Source of the DNA: Pyxicephalus adspersus
Lineage: Eukaryota; Chordata; Amphibia; Anura; Pyxicephalidae
Direction: 5' to 3'
Length of the DNA stretch: 64,000 nucleotides
Assembly (NCBI RefSeq): GCF_032062135.1
Contig: NC_092859.1
Span: forward strand, 70,575,111-70,639,110
The position numbers were made by a program, and so were the translations under genes. A model generated the notes under the pieces. It did no database searches. It saw only the letters and a list, made by a program, of their open reading frames with translations, and had not been told where the DNA came from. Within the stretch, counting starts at the first letter, position 1, and each line of letters opens with the position of its first letter. Below, piece after piece: positions 9,706 through 20,292 of this stretch.

Positions 9706-11785
9706 TGAATAATTTTTTAGAGATGAAAAGTGTACAACTAAGATCAGTCAGGAGAGGTTGGGAGGAATGAAAGGAAATTGATGGGGTATTTGTTGAGGGA
9801 CCCCAGGTCCTCCTTTTTCTTCTCTCATTTCTTTGTTTCTCATTATTGAAACAAGGTAAAATAAAATAAAGCTGTTATATACTTTGTAGGGGGAAAAGAA
9901 GGTTTGGGTCGTTTATGTAGTTCCTAAAAATCACCTTTAACAAATAAACAGCATGATAATTATTGTCATCTAGTATGTTTGTTTTTTTTTTTAAATGGAA
10001 CTTCCCTTAGCTTTTTCTTTATTTATTCAAACTTTGATTTCCCATAATTATAGTAGAATGATATGCAACTTTTTTAGATTGTATACTGCTGGATGTCTTT
10101 TTTTCCTTTTATGTTTTAGTGAAACAATATATTTTCTCTATTTCCGAAGAACTTGACCTCATATAAGCACAGCACATTTTTGTTAGTTGCATTTTTTTAC
10201 TTTTCCAGCCTTATTTGTCACTACTAATGGGTGTTGCTTGAAACGGGGTTGAGGTAAGGACATAGTCATAAACACTTCCTTTACAGCTTCCTGAAGCAGG
10301 AATGCAATGGAATGATGCCATACTGTATTGTTTGTTACTTAAAAAATGCAATGGCTTTTTATAGCTTAGCTATAGTATAGTCAGAAAAATATACTGGCAG
10401 TTGACATAAAACAGAACAGCTGTTAATATTCCAAGATCTAATACACAGTTATACTCACAAATATATTTTGATTTCAGGTACAAAATAATGTGTTGGATTA
10501 ATATGTATTCATTCACATGTTGGGAAGTCCATCAGGAGTTATAACTAATAAATGAAGTTTCACTACTCATGGCCGTCACCAAATGCCTCTACCTTTGTGA
10601 AATATACAGCAAGATGTTCAAGTTAAGAAAAGTGCAACATTTGGGAAACCACTTGCATGGTAAACTTTCACTTGTGGACATCTGGTGCTATGTGGGAGAA
10701 AAGATTAAAAATTAGAATTTAGGAAATCACCTGTTGTTGCAGCATCTGACGTGGCGATCTAATATCTTGGCTTTGGATCTTATGCTTACTTACAGGGTAA
10801 CAACTATATATAAAAGAAGACATCCCAAGCATTAATTTACAGCTGTGACCAACTAAAATATTTTTTTAATTTCATTCTGTGATAGGTAACTAATAGACAG
10901 ATCGACACTAATGACATGGGGATCTCAGAGCTGCAAGAACTTGGCCCAGAAGTAGTTTTTAGGACTGATAGTTATGTTTCTCCTTTTGCCTTTCTTCTTC
11001 TTCTTCTTTTAATTAATTAACTGATAAAGCTTTACTTTCTTCATAGTCCCAAAGAAAGCAGAGCCTAATGCATATTTGAAAAGCACATTAATGTTTTAGG
11101 TAGAACTCAAAAAGAATACCACTACTGGAGTCCTTATTGGTAAAGCTTAGGTTATTTGTTAAAAGATATAAACTATCTCTACTCCACTCTATATCTATTC
11201 TCCCCTCTTCCCTTTCCATTAAAGCTTAAACAGTCCCTGTCACCAACTAACACAATTGCAGGTAAAAGCACAGAATAATAAAGTGTTTGCTAAATGCTAA
11301 CTTGCAAATGTTTCCTTTTCATAAACTGCTTTATTCTATATCAAGGTGCCTTTAAATTAGAACTCAGTCAATTTCCTAGCATAGCCAATTTCGCATCCCT
11401 CTATCTCACTTTATAGCCCACTTTGTGCCTCTTTATTCTATTCCAAGCCTCTTTTTATTTCATTTTTATGAATACAAACACTTGACTTGTCTACTTTGGT
11501 CAGGCCAGCATGATTAGAATATCAAATAATGGGAGCTTTAGTATGTGCCAGTTCTCTCAATATTAATGGTGGGTTTCTAGCAGTCATTTGTTGATGATGG
11601 AGAAGTTTATAAAGAGCATGGCAGTCATACACAGCCATGCCTACCCAGGCAGAAATGCAGCACCAACACAAGCTGCCTTGTCTGTGGCTTCCCATATAAT
11701 AGAACATTTCCTATACTGCCAAAGATTGCACCCAAAGCAACACTATGTGACAGTGTAATTATTGTACAAGAAGAGGCTCTGAGAA
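9706..11785. other. AT-rich non-coding DNA, no gene seen
   Basis: No frame longer than about 60 codons has any motif. It includes simple stretches such as (CTT)n near 10993-11010 and TTAATTAATTAA at about 11010-11022. Confidence 0.6.
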
Positions 11786-12175
11786 ACCAGGGTTCATTTC
11801 ACCAAGTTCATCAGTCAAGATGCATGTGGCTTTTCAGCACCTTTTGAAGCAAAAAGACCAAAAATGGTGATCTGCAGTGAGGCACGAAATACAATTCCAA
11901 GGTGTTGCTCCTGTAGTTAGGAAACAAGAACAGGAGGAAGAGAAGGACTTACTGATGTCTCAGGGTCAACAGAATATTTTGCCTACTGTCTCATCTGAAG
12001 CTGAATAAAAGGACAGTGGTGGGAAAATGTGTGGATTTTGGATAAACATTGGATGAATCTTGGGTGAAAGCATATATAATTATACTCCTTGGTGTCTGTT
12101 GTTGTGGTTTGGAAGATGTATTTTGTGCCCTCTAAATGTTGCTTTGTTAATAAATGTTCTGCTGCTGGAATCAAG
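11786..12175 (+). other. Possible 3' end of a transcript with poly(A) signal
   Basis: This stretch is less AT-rich than its flanks. One frame ends with an acidic, Gln-rich tail (about 11916-12008) and a TAA. It is followed by an AATAAA within TTAATAAATG at 12147-12156. This could be a terminal exon or a processed pseudogene, but the frame has stops upstream and no family is recognised. I mark it only as a candidate. Confidence 0.2.
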
Positions 12176-12411
12176 GTGTATTGGCAATGAAAATTTAAAT
12201 CAGATGATTGATGATGGTGCCATCCATTTGTGGTTTACTACAGCATTTGGTGAATTATGGTCTTGGAGTTGTAAGGCATAAGACTTGCACTAGCATCTGT
12301 CATATTTGCTAAGAGCATTTTGCTCTCATCAATGATAACCAGTGTATTAACCTAAAGATAACCCTGTTGCTACCTCAGGCTATTAAAATCAGAGCATGTA
12401 ATGTGTACATT

Positions 12412-12423
12412 NNNNNNNNNNNN
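12412..12423. other. Assembly gap of 12 N
   Basis: A run of N interrupts AT-rich non-coding sequence. The flanks (12180-12411 and 12424-12790) show no gene. Confidence 0.99.
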
Positions 12424-12814
12424 CTGACTTTAAAGATGAATGGTTCACGTGCACATCTGCATTACAAAAAGTTTAAAAATGCATGAACATTTTCTCTCCA
12501 AAGAGATCATTTTTAAATTAGGTCCTTTTTAATGGAAACAAGCATTATCCATCATGGGTACAGCCAAATTATTCAATAAATGTGATTCTGACTAATTAGG
12601 AACCCCTTAACTTGTAATGTTTGACTATACTGTCATATCTATATTTAATGTTTGCCTAAACAACTGATAAAAAAAAATGCAATGTTGTACCTAAACTCAA
12701 CATTTTCACTTTACATAAAAGGGTATACATCCCTTATATGGAAAGGAAAAATGTTTTTTATTTTTCATTTTATTGAGTGCAACCTCCTTTTTTTAAAAAA
12801 AAAACGGTGCAGCA

Positions 12815-13252
12815 CCCCCCCTTCAGTCTTGATCGACTAGGCGATCAAGACTAAATGGAAGCACAAAGCCTCCCATGATACCTACATCACAAATCCTGGG
12901 AGGCTCTAGGTGCTCCCTCTGCGCTTGCACTAATCTCAGACATGAGCAGAAGGGGCCTTTTTTCTATTAGTGTAAAGAGATGCCGATCTCACGCAAGCTG
13001 AGCTCAGTGAGCTCTTTTTTTCCCCCTTTGCAGTGGGCTACGCCATACGATCTCGCACCTGTGCAGTGTGAGATCAGGTGACGTGCCAAAAAGAGCAAAG
13101 AAAAAGACGGAAGAGAAGACTAAAGATGGGACGAAGAGAAATCCCAGGACAACGTGGGACCGGATGGCAGGAAGGACCAGCGCATCGAGTGACCTGCAGG
13201 ATTAAAGGTAAGTGTAAAATGCTTTGTTTTTAGTTTACTTAAACTTCAATTG
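12815..13252 (+). repeat. Interspersed repeat carrying a consensus splice donor, copy S1
   Basis: It starts near a perfect 11-bp hairpin (12825-12852, AGTCTTGATCG / CGATCAAGACT with a 6-base loop). It contains GATCAGGTGACGTGCCA and ends in TTAAAGGTAAGTGT followed by a T-rich stretch and TTTACTTAAACTTC. The GTCAGGTGACGT word and the AAGGTAAGT point recur in order in the minus-strand copy at 48410-48645. The body is richer in G+C and CpG than its surroundings. No protein is encoded; frames across it are short. Confidence 0.5.
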
Positions 13253-13587
13253 GAAAATTGAATAAAGTCCTTTAAAGTCAAACCTTTTTTTCTCTTTGTC
13301 CCTTTGTTCCAGTTATGATTATATTAATTGATTAAACAGTAATCAAACAAAAATATATTACTATTAGTAATGTTGTAGTTAATATACATTTGAATTTATA
13401 GTCAATGAGTTATCTTTTGCCTTTGTTTCTACTATGCTGCAAATATAGATATTCAAGTTCACACTGATGATAAAAAGTTTTATTGTTAGCACATGCAGCA
13501 CATTCCTACACAATGCAATAGGATTGGGTATTCAGCAGTGCAAATGTAATTCTTTTAACACATATTTTGCTAGCCTAATGCCTTAAA
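13253..13587. other. Non-coding DNA, nothing recognised
   Basis: AT-rich, with only short frames and no repeat edge seen. Confidence 0.6.
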
Positions 13588-13730
13588 CTATGTACTCACA
13601 CTAGATTATTGTTGCCTGAGATGAACGATTCTTATTGTCTTGGGTAGAAATCCTGCATCATGTGTACAGTGATTCCCCAACAGTGGCAGATCAATGAATG
13701 ACTGAGCGTGGAAGACCGCTGTGCTTTCCT
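13588..13730 (+). repeat. Interspersed repeat of the GATCGTT / GTGTAC family, copy 3
   Basis: It contains TATGTACTCACACTAGA, TTGTTGCCTGAGATGAACGA and CATGTGTACAGTGATTC, which resemble the words in copies 1, 2 and 4. The relation is looser than between copies 1 and 4. Confidence 0.35.
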
Positions 13731-15880
13731 ATGGTGAAAATCACAGCTGAAGTGTCACTCAGATTAGTGAGAACAGAGAATTACAACAGATTTCTTTGTC
13801 GTGATATCCATTACTTGTAAGAAGTTATAGGCCTACTTAGCCTACTAGGCTCTACATGTAATCAAAATGTCACTTCTAGGTTCCCTTGACCTGTGAGCTA
13901 CACCTCATATAAAATTTACAGCCATTACACGCCTACAGAGAGATGCTGTCCAGTGTTGCCTGTGGTTTCCCTGCAGCTGATCTGTTCCTTATCATTGCTT
14001 TACCATTTTTTGTTCCAAGGGATGTCATCAAATTTAACTCTAAATCTCCTATAAAATCCTCCTATTTTGATGTCCACTTTAAACAACAACTATAATCAAA
14101 CAGTGAAATACACATCTTTATAGGTTCCCATTTTTTCAGGTCATGGTTTAGCTAACAGTAGTTAGTTACACTCAAATAGACTTTTTCTGTAATGTTGAGG
14201 ACACTTTACACATTCTAGTAGGACCCTTAGCTCTTTTCAATGTACTAACTGAATACACCATGTCATTTCTTCAAGTATGTCTTATATCTCTGGGGACTGT
14301 TTATATAAAGACCTATTATTTGCTTGTTTAAATATGTTAAAAAGTCTGTTTCACTATTTTCACAGGGTATAGTTACTTCTTCTGTTTATTCAATATTACC
14401 CTGCAAAGCACAGGGTACAGGGTTTTCTGGCCCCATCGAAAGCACAAGCACAGGGTTTTCTGGCCCCATTGAAAATTAGTGCTAGCCACACAAGTGGTTG
14501 ATGCTCTAAAATCGACCACTCCCATCTGCATAAATATTTTTACACAGGTGTGGTAACTGCTTTAGCTATAATGTGAAGGTAACAGCACCTTTTTATATAC
14601 TTAATAATAACTTTGTATTTAACAAGAATACAGAACTGTTTAAATATCTTGGAAAAGATTGCCTAATGACTGAAATGCTGCTGTATTTTGGCTAAACAGA
14701 ACTTTCTGAAGATCCTTTGGTGTGATTGACTTAATCTTTTATTCTAGAGCCAAGACAAAGATTGCATTTTTTCTTTAGTGTACACATGATATTATTACTT
14801 TAAAAAAGTTTAATGGACTGCTGTAATGTTTATTACAATGGTGGTTAGCATGTTGTTTTTAATATTTTCACTAGATGATAATTTCTTCTCAAAAATGAAA
14901 TTTCAAAGCTTTGGGTTTTAAATAATGTGCATTTTCCCCTACTTATTGCTTATCTAGGGCAACAAGAGGGTGCCTGTGGCAAGATGTGCCTTTCTTGGAA
15001 ACCATGGGAAAGGTGAAGTAAATAAAATTGCAATACCAAACCATGGTAAAACTTATATATGTGAATGTAGCCGTGCAAAGCATGTAATAAGTGAGAATTG
15101 CTAATAAATGTTCTTAAATTCCTCCATCAGATCAATGCCTGGTTCACCACTATGTGGCAAGACAGCTTGTCAGGATGTGCTTCTTGGGTCCCCTGAATTT
15201 CTCATTCTTTTCTCTTTCTACCACTGCACCTCTCCCAGTACCTGGAGTATTGCTCACCAATAGGTAGCGGCATACTACTGACTGATAAAAGTTCATGCCA
15301 CAGTTTGGGGCGGGAAATTTAAATATTTTATATAATATAACACAAAATAGCTGTATTAGGTTCAATACAAAGAAATCTTCATATAATAAATATATATATA
15401 ATTATATATGTTATACAAGCTACTGTACAGTTATGTTACATGTTTCCACAGATTTTTGTGTTTTCTTTTTAAAGTTTATTAATAAATTTATTAATTTTAT
15501 TAAATATTGGACATATTTCCGTGGGTTATACCTAAGAATTATAGGCCTACAATGTAAAAATATAGTACTATACAGTATACAAAATTATTAATTATTTTTG
15601 ATTTATTTATGCATTCTTGTTTAAGCTGAATTTTGGGGTTTTATTTAATTTTATTATTAAATTAATTTTTTTTACATGATTGTGTGTTTCAAACTTTTTT
15701 ATTTTCAGGATATCTACTAGACCCTTGTTTGGACATATTTCGGTAAGTTCCAGGTCTACAATATAAAAAAAAATTAAAAACAGTGTACCACTTTTGGTAC
15801 AGAAAACCAGACATCAGCGAAACCCCCAGGGGGTTAAGTAAACAGCATTGTGTTTATTATTTGCAGCAAATGCAGTCATA
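13731..15880. other. AT-rich non-coding DNA with one small tandem duplication
   Basis: No gene is seen. At 14407-14477 a unit of about 36 bases is duplicated in tandem (AGCACAGGGTTTTCTGGCCC in both units, with one short indel). Around 15380-15700 the sequence is extremely AT-rich, with runs such as ATATATATAATTATATATG. Confidence 0.6.
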
Positions 15881-15882
15881 CG

Positions 15883-16212
15883 CACAGCATGGTGGCTCAG
15901 AGGTTAGCACTCTGGCCTTTGCAGTGCTAGGTCGCAGGTTCGAATCTTGGCTAGGACACTATCTGCATGGAATATGCCGATTCTCCCTGTACTTGTGTTG
16001 GTTTCCTCCCTCATTCTAAAAACATGCAGTTAGGTTAATTGGGTTTACCCCCAAAATCAACCTTGGACTGTAATGAAGAATACATAAAGACATTAACATA
16101 TGACTGAGTTAGGGACATTAGATTGTGAGCCCCTCTGAGTGACATAACAATGGACTTTGTAAAGCACTGTGTAATATGCTGGTGCTATATAAATACTGTA
16201 AAATATTAATAA
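15883..16212 (+). mobile_element. tRNA-headed SINE with an L2-type tail
   Basis: The head carries an A-box-like TGGCTCAGAGG (15893-15903) and a B box GGTTCGAATC (15937-15946), spaced as in a tRNA-derived RNA polymerase III promoter. The body has CCCTGTACTTGTGTTGG, CATGCAGTTAGGTTAATTGG and GACATTAGATTGTGAGCCCC. The tail TTTGTAAAGCACTGTGTAAT...GGTGCTATATAAATAC is the same as the 3' end of the L2-type LINE at 19195-20262. About 330 bp, apparently full length; it is not a functional tRNA gene. A minus-strand partial copy lies at 24739-24925. RNA polymerase III transcription and L2-driven retroposition are inferred from family knowledge. Confidence 0.85.
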
Positions 16213-16605
16213 TGTTTAGGTGAATTGGAGCAATGGTGCTGACATTCTAAGCAGGTATCTGAATGTGCCTGCACTATAACACTGCAATAAGGCTGTGGCT
16301 GAAATTGTCTCAGCTATCCTGTCTCTAGAACAAATAATTAAACAAATGTCCCCTGCAAAAGAAGGTTGTACATTTTCACCTTTTCTGCCACTTGCACCAT
16401 CAACCTTTTGCAGAGATCAGTGGCACAGCCAGCAGCAGAGGTGAACATTTATTTGTTTCACCATAGTCATTTTATTTTCATATTTAATTTAGTGATAGGA
16501 GAGGGATTAATCAACAAATGATAAAAAAAAGTTTGTTTCCTTTTGTATTCAATGGGACAAATACAGAAACCTTTATATGAAGTGGTTAACATACTTATAC
16601 CATTG
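16213..16605. other. Non-coding DNA between SINE and LTR-like repeat
   Basis: No gene, RNA or repeat edge is recognised. Confidence 0.6.
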
Positions 16606-16879
16606 TGTCAGAGCAGCTTGGCGAGCACACAGAAAGAACTCTAGGCATTGGAAGCAGTGCTGCGTTCAAACACTTTTATTTACATAAGGAAGCACTCTTG
16701 TCGGTAACCTTGGTCTCTGCAAAGGATATATTATGTCAGGGTCTTCAAATTATTTATACCACCCCCACCCTGGCCTAATTTCCTTTAGAACCAGGAATAA
16801 ATGTTATGACTATGGGATAAGCACAGTAAAAGTAATAGGCTCACTAAGCATGCTTTTATGCTGATATTTACAGCTCACA
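16606..16879 (-). mobile_element. Candidate solo LTR
   Basis: Read on the minus strand, the segment starts with TGTGAG (16879) and ends with CTGACA (16606), the TG...CA ends of an LTR. It has a TATA box (GGTATAAATAA, near 16756) and, about 75 bases on, a poly(A) signal (AAATAAAAGTG, near 16680), in the order expected for U3-R-U5. No flanking target-site duplication or internal region is seen, so a solo LTR is an inference. Length about 274 bp. Confidence 0.45.
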
Positions 16880-17234
16880 TGGGTATGACTCTACATTAAA
16901 AGGGCTGTTTATCCAGAAAACATATTTTCCAATTGGAGAAAAAACTTTGATATTGAGATCAAACCTATTGGAAGAAATATTTTAAGAATATTTTAAAAAA
17001 CAGTAATCTATCTGTATCTATTTAAATGTCACCAAGCAAGTCATAATTGGAATATGGTTAGAAAACACATCTACTGTATAGATATCTTCTGTCTGATACA
17101 ATCCACAATAATATTCTAAGCTTATGTATTACATGTGAAATCTAAATACAACTTTGATTTGAAATACAACTCTGACTTTTGTATATTGAGGAAGGAATAG
17201 TAAATATTATTGCAAAAGCATGTAGTAAGCCAGT
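16880..17234. other. AT-rich non-coding DNA, nothing recognised
   Basis: Only short chance frames. Confidence 0.6.
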
Positions 17235-17536
17235 ATGGCTAGCATTTCCCAGTTCCATCACATGGCACCACCAGATTTTTCTATCTTCTCTTCCTAGTTG
17301 TGATCTTTGGCCATCTTGATTGGCTGGGCAGGGCCAGGGCAGGCGTGCGGGAGTTCATTCAGTCTTGGCAACTGCAGGGTAATTCAGGATTGCTAGGTAT
17401 CATGGGAACGAACAGTTGCACTTACCAATCAGGCAGGTAAGAATGCTTTTTGCAGAAGGTACATTGCTTGTTCCTTTCTGCAATAAAGCCCTGCCTGACC
17501 ACACGATTTTAAAGTGGAACTTTAGTTCCTCTTTAA
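17235..17536 (+). repeat. Interspersed repeat carrying a splice-donor-like site, copy S2
   Basis: It has a GC-rich body (TTGATTGGCTGGGCAGGGCC, GGCAGGCGTGCGGGAG), then CAGGCAGGTAAGAATGC at 17444-17460 and a TTTCTGCAATAAAGCC word. It ends in AAAGTGGAACTTTAGTTCC. The GCAGGTAAGA point and the downstream TGCAATAAA word parallel the minus-strand copy at 54165-54300. Confidence 0.4.
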
Positions 17537-17619
17537 ATTCCACCATCTGATAAATGCCTGTTTCACCACTTGGCAGGAAGTGTTGCTAGGGTACATCCAG
17601 ACTTCCCATTATGGCTTAG

Positions 17620-17730
17620 GTTGTGCACACATTAGACTTTCGTTGCTGGAAACAATCTATCATGATCATTTTCAGTGACAGAAGAAGAAGGATTACTGTA
17701 CAGATCCACCATTCTGTTTCATGGAAAATT
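17620..17730 (+). repeat. Interspersed repeat of the GATCGTT / GTGTAC family, copy 4
   Basis: It contains TAGGTTGTGCACACATTAGA, TCGTTGCTGGAAACAATC, ATCATGATCATTTTCAGTGA, CTGTACAGATCC and CCATTCTGTTTCATGG. The order matches copy 1 at the left edge of the window. Confidence 0.55.
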
Positions 17731-17774
17731 TAGTATAATACTATATTGAATGACTTAGTCCTCTGTGATGTGTT

Positions 17775-17868
17775 TTTATTATTATTATTCATAATAATAT
17801 TAATAAACAGTATTTATATGGCACTAAAATATTACACAGCGCTGTACATTAAATAGGGATTTTACAGC
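17775..17868 (-). mobile_element. L2-type LINE 3' tail, minus strand
   Basis: The reverse complement reads CCCTATTTAATGTACAGCGC followed by TGTGTAATATTTTAGTGCCATATAAATAC-type sequence and a TTATTA-rich end. This is the same tail as the L2-type LINE at 20190-20262. Only the last ~90 bases are present, the usual result of 5' truncation. Confidence 0.75.
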
Positions 17869-19190
17869 TTGTAGATAGTGGTTGTATATTGTAAAAGTAT
17901 TTATTGTAATATTTTTAAAGCATCCATAAATGAACATCTAAACAAAACTTTATTTATTTATTTATTTTTAATATAGACAGTATAGAACAGTATCTTTACA
18001 CTCAGAACTGACTTGTAGAACATCATCTATAATTATGCTTTCTCTTTTTGCCTAGTATGGCAACAACGAACCAGAATACATAAAAGATTTACACAGAAGT
18101 TAAATAAGTTATTGTTTAGCTCCAGGCAGACATAAATGTCTGTTATGTTTCAACTAAAAGAAATTACATGTACTTTTATATAGAATTGCCGTAAGTGCCC
18201 GCAACTGCAGAGCTATGCTTACACTGGGCAAGGGAGGGACAGCTCTATGGGACTTTATGGATCCATTGTATTGCACAGAGTTTCCAGTCTTCCTTCCTGA
18301 AAGGAGAGCAGAGGGATGACCTGGTCAGTGTGCAGCCCTATTCATTGTTCAGACAGCATGCTGGGATTGGCTACTGATCAAGACATAATGCTTAAAGGTT
18401 AAAAGTTTGTTATTCCCTTCCTCACTTGTATAAATGTTGTGTGGAGCCACCTTTTTATGTATACACAATTGTAAATGAAAGAAGAAGAAAGAAGTTTGAG
18501 GCTCATGCTTATTGTGAAAAATTAATTATGTATTTTGGCATATCTGTTCAATAAATAATTACAAAGTACACATATAAGTATTTTACCCAGGTCCTGTTTA
18601 ACACTTCACAAGACTCAGGTATTTCATACTTTACAGGGTGCTGCTAAACTTTTTTTTGACAAAATCTCTCCTGTGATTGGTACAAGAGTCAGTTGTGTTC
18701 ATATTTAATATTAGCCAATCTGCTGGGATATGTGCAGAAAGGCAAACAACCCTTTTAAATTGAAGGTGCATTCATCTATCGATGTTGTATGACAAATGGG
18801 GACAGGAAAGTGCCTTCCAGTTTCTTTAGATGTAGATCAATGGGGTCAGAAAGTGCAGCTGAGCTTTGAGCAGCCAGGAACAGCCAAGAGGCTTTAATGC
18901 TTAAATGCAACATAGTTAGGTCACTGATCCAGCTGTGCTAGTTGGCAAATAAAATAAATAAAGTCTATAAAACAAGAAAAGCTGAAAACAATATCTAATA
19001 GGGCAACATGTGTTTGAGCTAGGGCATGATACCTTTGTGCCTGTAACTGCTTGAATAATGTTTCAATAAAATGTAAAAGGAACTTGCGGTGGTACAGCTT
19101 GTGTGTTTGATGAAAAGCCGTATTTTGTCAGGCTTTACATATCAAATAATATCAGCAGGGAAATTCCTGATTTTTTCAGTCTATTTCGAT
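17869..19190. other. Non-coding DNA, no gene seen
   Basis: A 60-codon frame at 18195-18377 has no motif. A T/A simple stretch lies at 17950-17972. Nothing else was delimited. Confidence 0.55.
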
Positions 19191-19194
19191 CCAT

Positions 19195-20262
19195 GGACTT
19201 GGTATCATCAGAGCTAAGTCTCAAGGCAACTTTTCCCTACTCTGTTGATCACCCCCTTCTAATACAAATCATGCGCTCCATTGCTATCAATGACACTGCT
19301 TTCTCTTGGTTTGCTACTTACCTGTCTGACTGCTCCTTTCAAGTAATTCCTCCTCTCCCACTTTCCTCCCTGTTGGTGTTCCCCAAGNNNNNNNNNNNNN
19401 NNNNNNNNNNNNNNNNNNNNNNNNNNNNNNNNNNNNNNNNNNNNNNNNNNNNNNNNNNNNNNNNNNNNNNNNNNNNNNNNNNNNNNNNNNNNNNNNNNNN
19501 NNNNNNNNNNNNNNNNNNNNNNNNNNNNNNNNNNNNNNNNNNNNNNNNNNNNNNNNNNNNNNNNNNNNNNNNNNNNNNNNNNNNNNNNNNNNNNNNNNNN
19601 NNNNNNNNNNNNNNNNNNNNNNNNNNNNNNNNNNNNNNNNNNNNNNNNNNNNNNNNNNNNNNNNNNNNNNNNNNNNNNNNNNNNNNNNNNNNNNNNNNNN
19701 NNNNNNNNNNNNNNNNNNNNNNNNNNNNNNNNNNNNNNNNNNNNNNNNNNNNNNNNNNNNNNNNNNNNNNNNNNNNNNNNNNNNNNNNNNNNNNNNNNNN
19801 NNNNNNNNNNNNNNNNNNNNNNNNNNNNNNNNNNNNNNNNNNNNNNNNNNNNNNNNNNNNNNNNNNNNNNNNNNNNNNNNNNNNNNNNNNNNNNNNNNNN
19901 NNNNNNNNNNNNNNNNNNNNNNNNNNNNNNNNNNNNNNNNNNNNNNNNNNNNNNNNNNNNNNNNNNNNNNNNNNNNNNNNNNNNNNNNNNNNNNNNNNNN
20001 NNNNNNNNNNNNNNNNNNNNNNNNNNNNNNNNNNNNNNNNNNNNNNNNNNTATTTTGAAACCATCACTACTTCCCACCACTACATATCTCCCCTCTTATT
20101 GTGTTACTTCCCCTACCTCCTAGATTGTAAGCTCTTAAGGTCAGGGTCCTCCCCACCTCCTGTGTCACTGTCTGTATCTGTCTGGGATTTGCAACCCCTA
20201 TTTAATGTACAGCGCTGCGTAATATGTTGGCGCTTTATAAAGCCTGTTTATTATTATTAATA
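19195..20262 (+). mobile_element. L2-type LINE, reverse-transcriptase fragment and 3' end around an assembly gap
   Basis: Before the gap, the plus strand encodes a decayed reverse-transcriptase palm segment: SVDHPLLIQ, then FSWFATYLSDCSFQV, the order seen in L2/CR1-type LINE enzymes. The preceding LSLKATF replaces the usual first catalytic Asp motif, so the enzyme is not functional. After the gap comes the typical 3' end: TAGATTGTAAGCTCTTAAGG, a TGTCACTGTCTGTATCTGTC word, and the tail AATGTACAGCGCTGCGTAAT...GGCGCTTTATAAA, then a TTATTA repeat. The gap length (663 N) need not be real. The tail is shared with the SINE at 15883. Confidence 0.8.
19388..20050. other. Assembly gap of 663 N inside the L2-type LINE
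   Basis: A run of N hides the middle of the LINE. Long apparent frames across it on both strands are artefacts. Confidence 0.99.
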
Positions 20263-20292
20263 TTATTATTATTAATAATATTAATAATAATA
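20245..20292. repeat. TTA/TAA microsatellite at the LINE tail
   Basis: Runs of TTATTATTATTAATATTATT and AATAATATTAATAATAAT follow the L2 tail, as is usual for L2 3' ends. Confidence 0.9.

Noticed and set aside
11965..11990. Inverted partner of the family's 3' terminal word (GGTCAACAGAATATTTTGCC)
   Set aside because: The match is partial, lies far from any copy of the coding region, and is expected by chance in AT-rich DNA of this length.
15883..15960. A tRNA gene
   Set aside because: A and B boxes are present but the cloverleaf is incomplete and the segment continues into a SINE body with an L2-type tail.
19103..20260. A 385-codon plus-strand frame and two long minus-strand frames
   Set aside because: They exist only because the 663-base run of N contains no stops; the real content is a decayed L2-type LINE.
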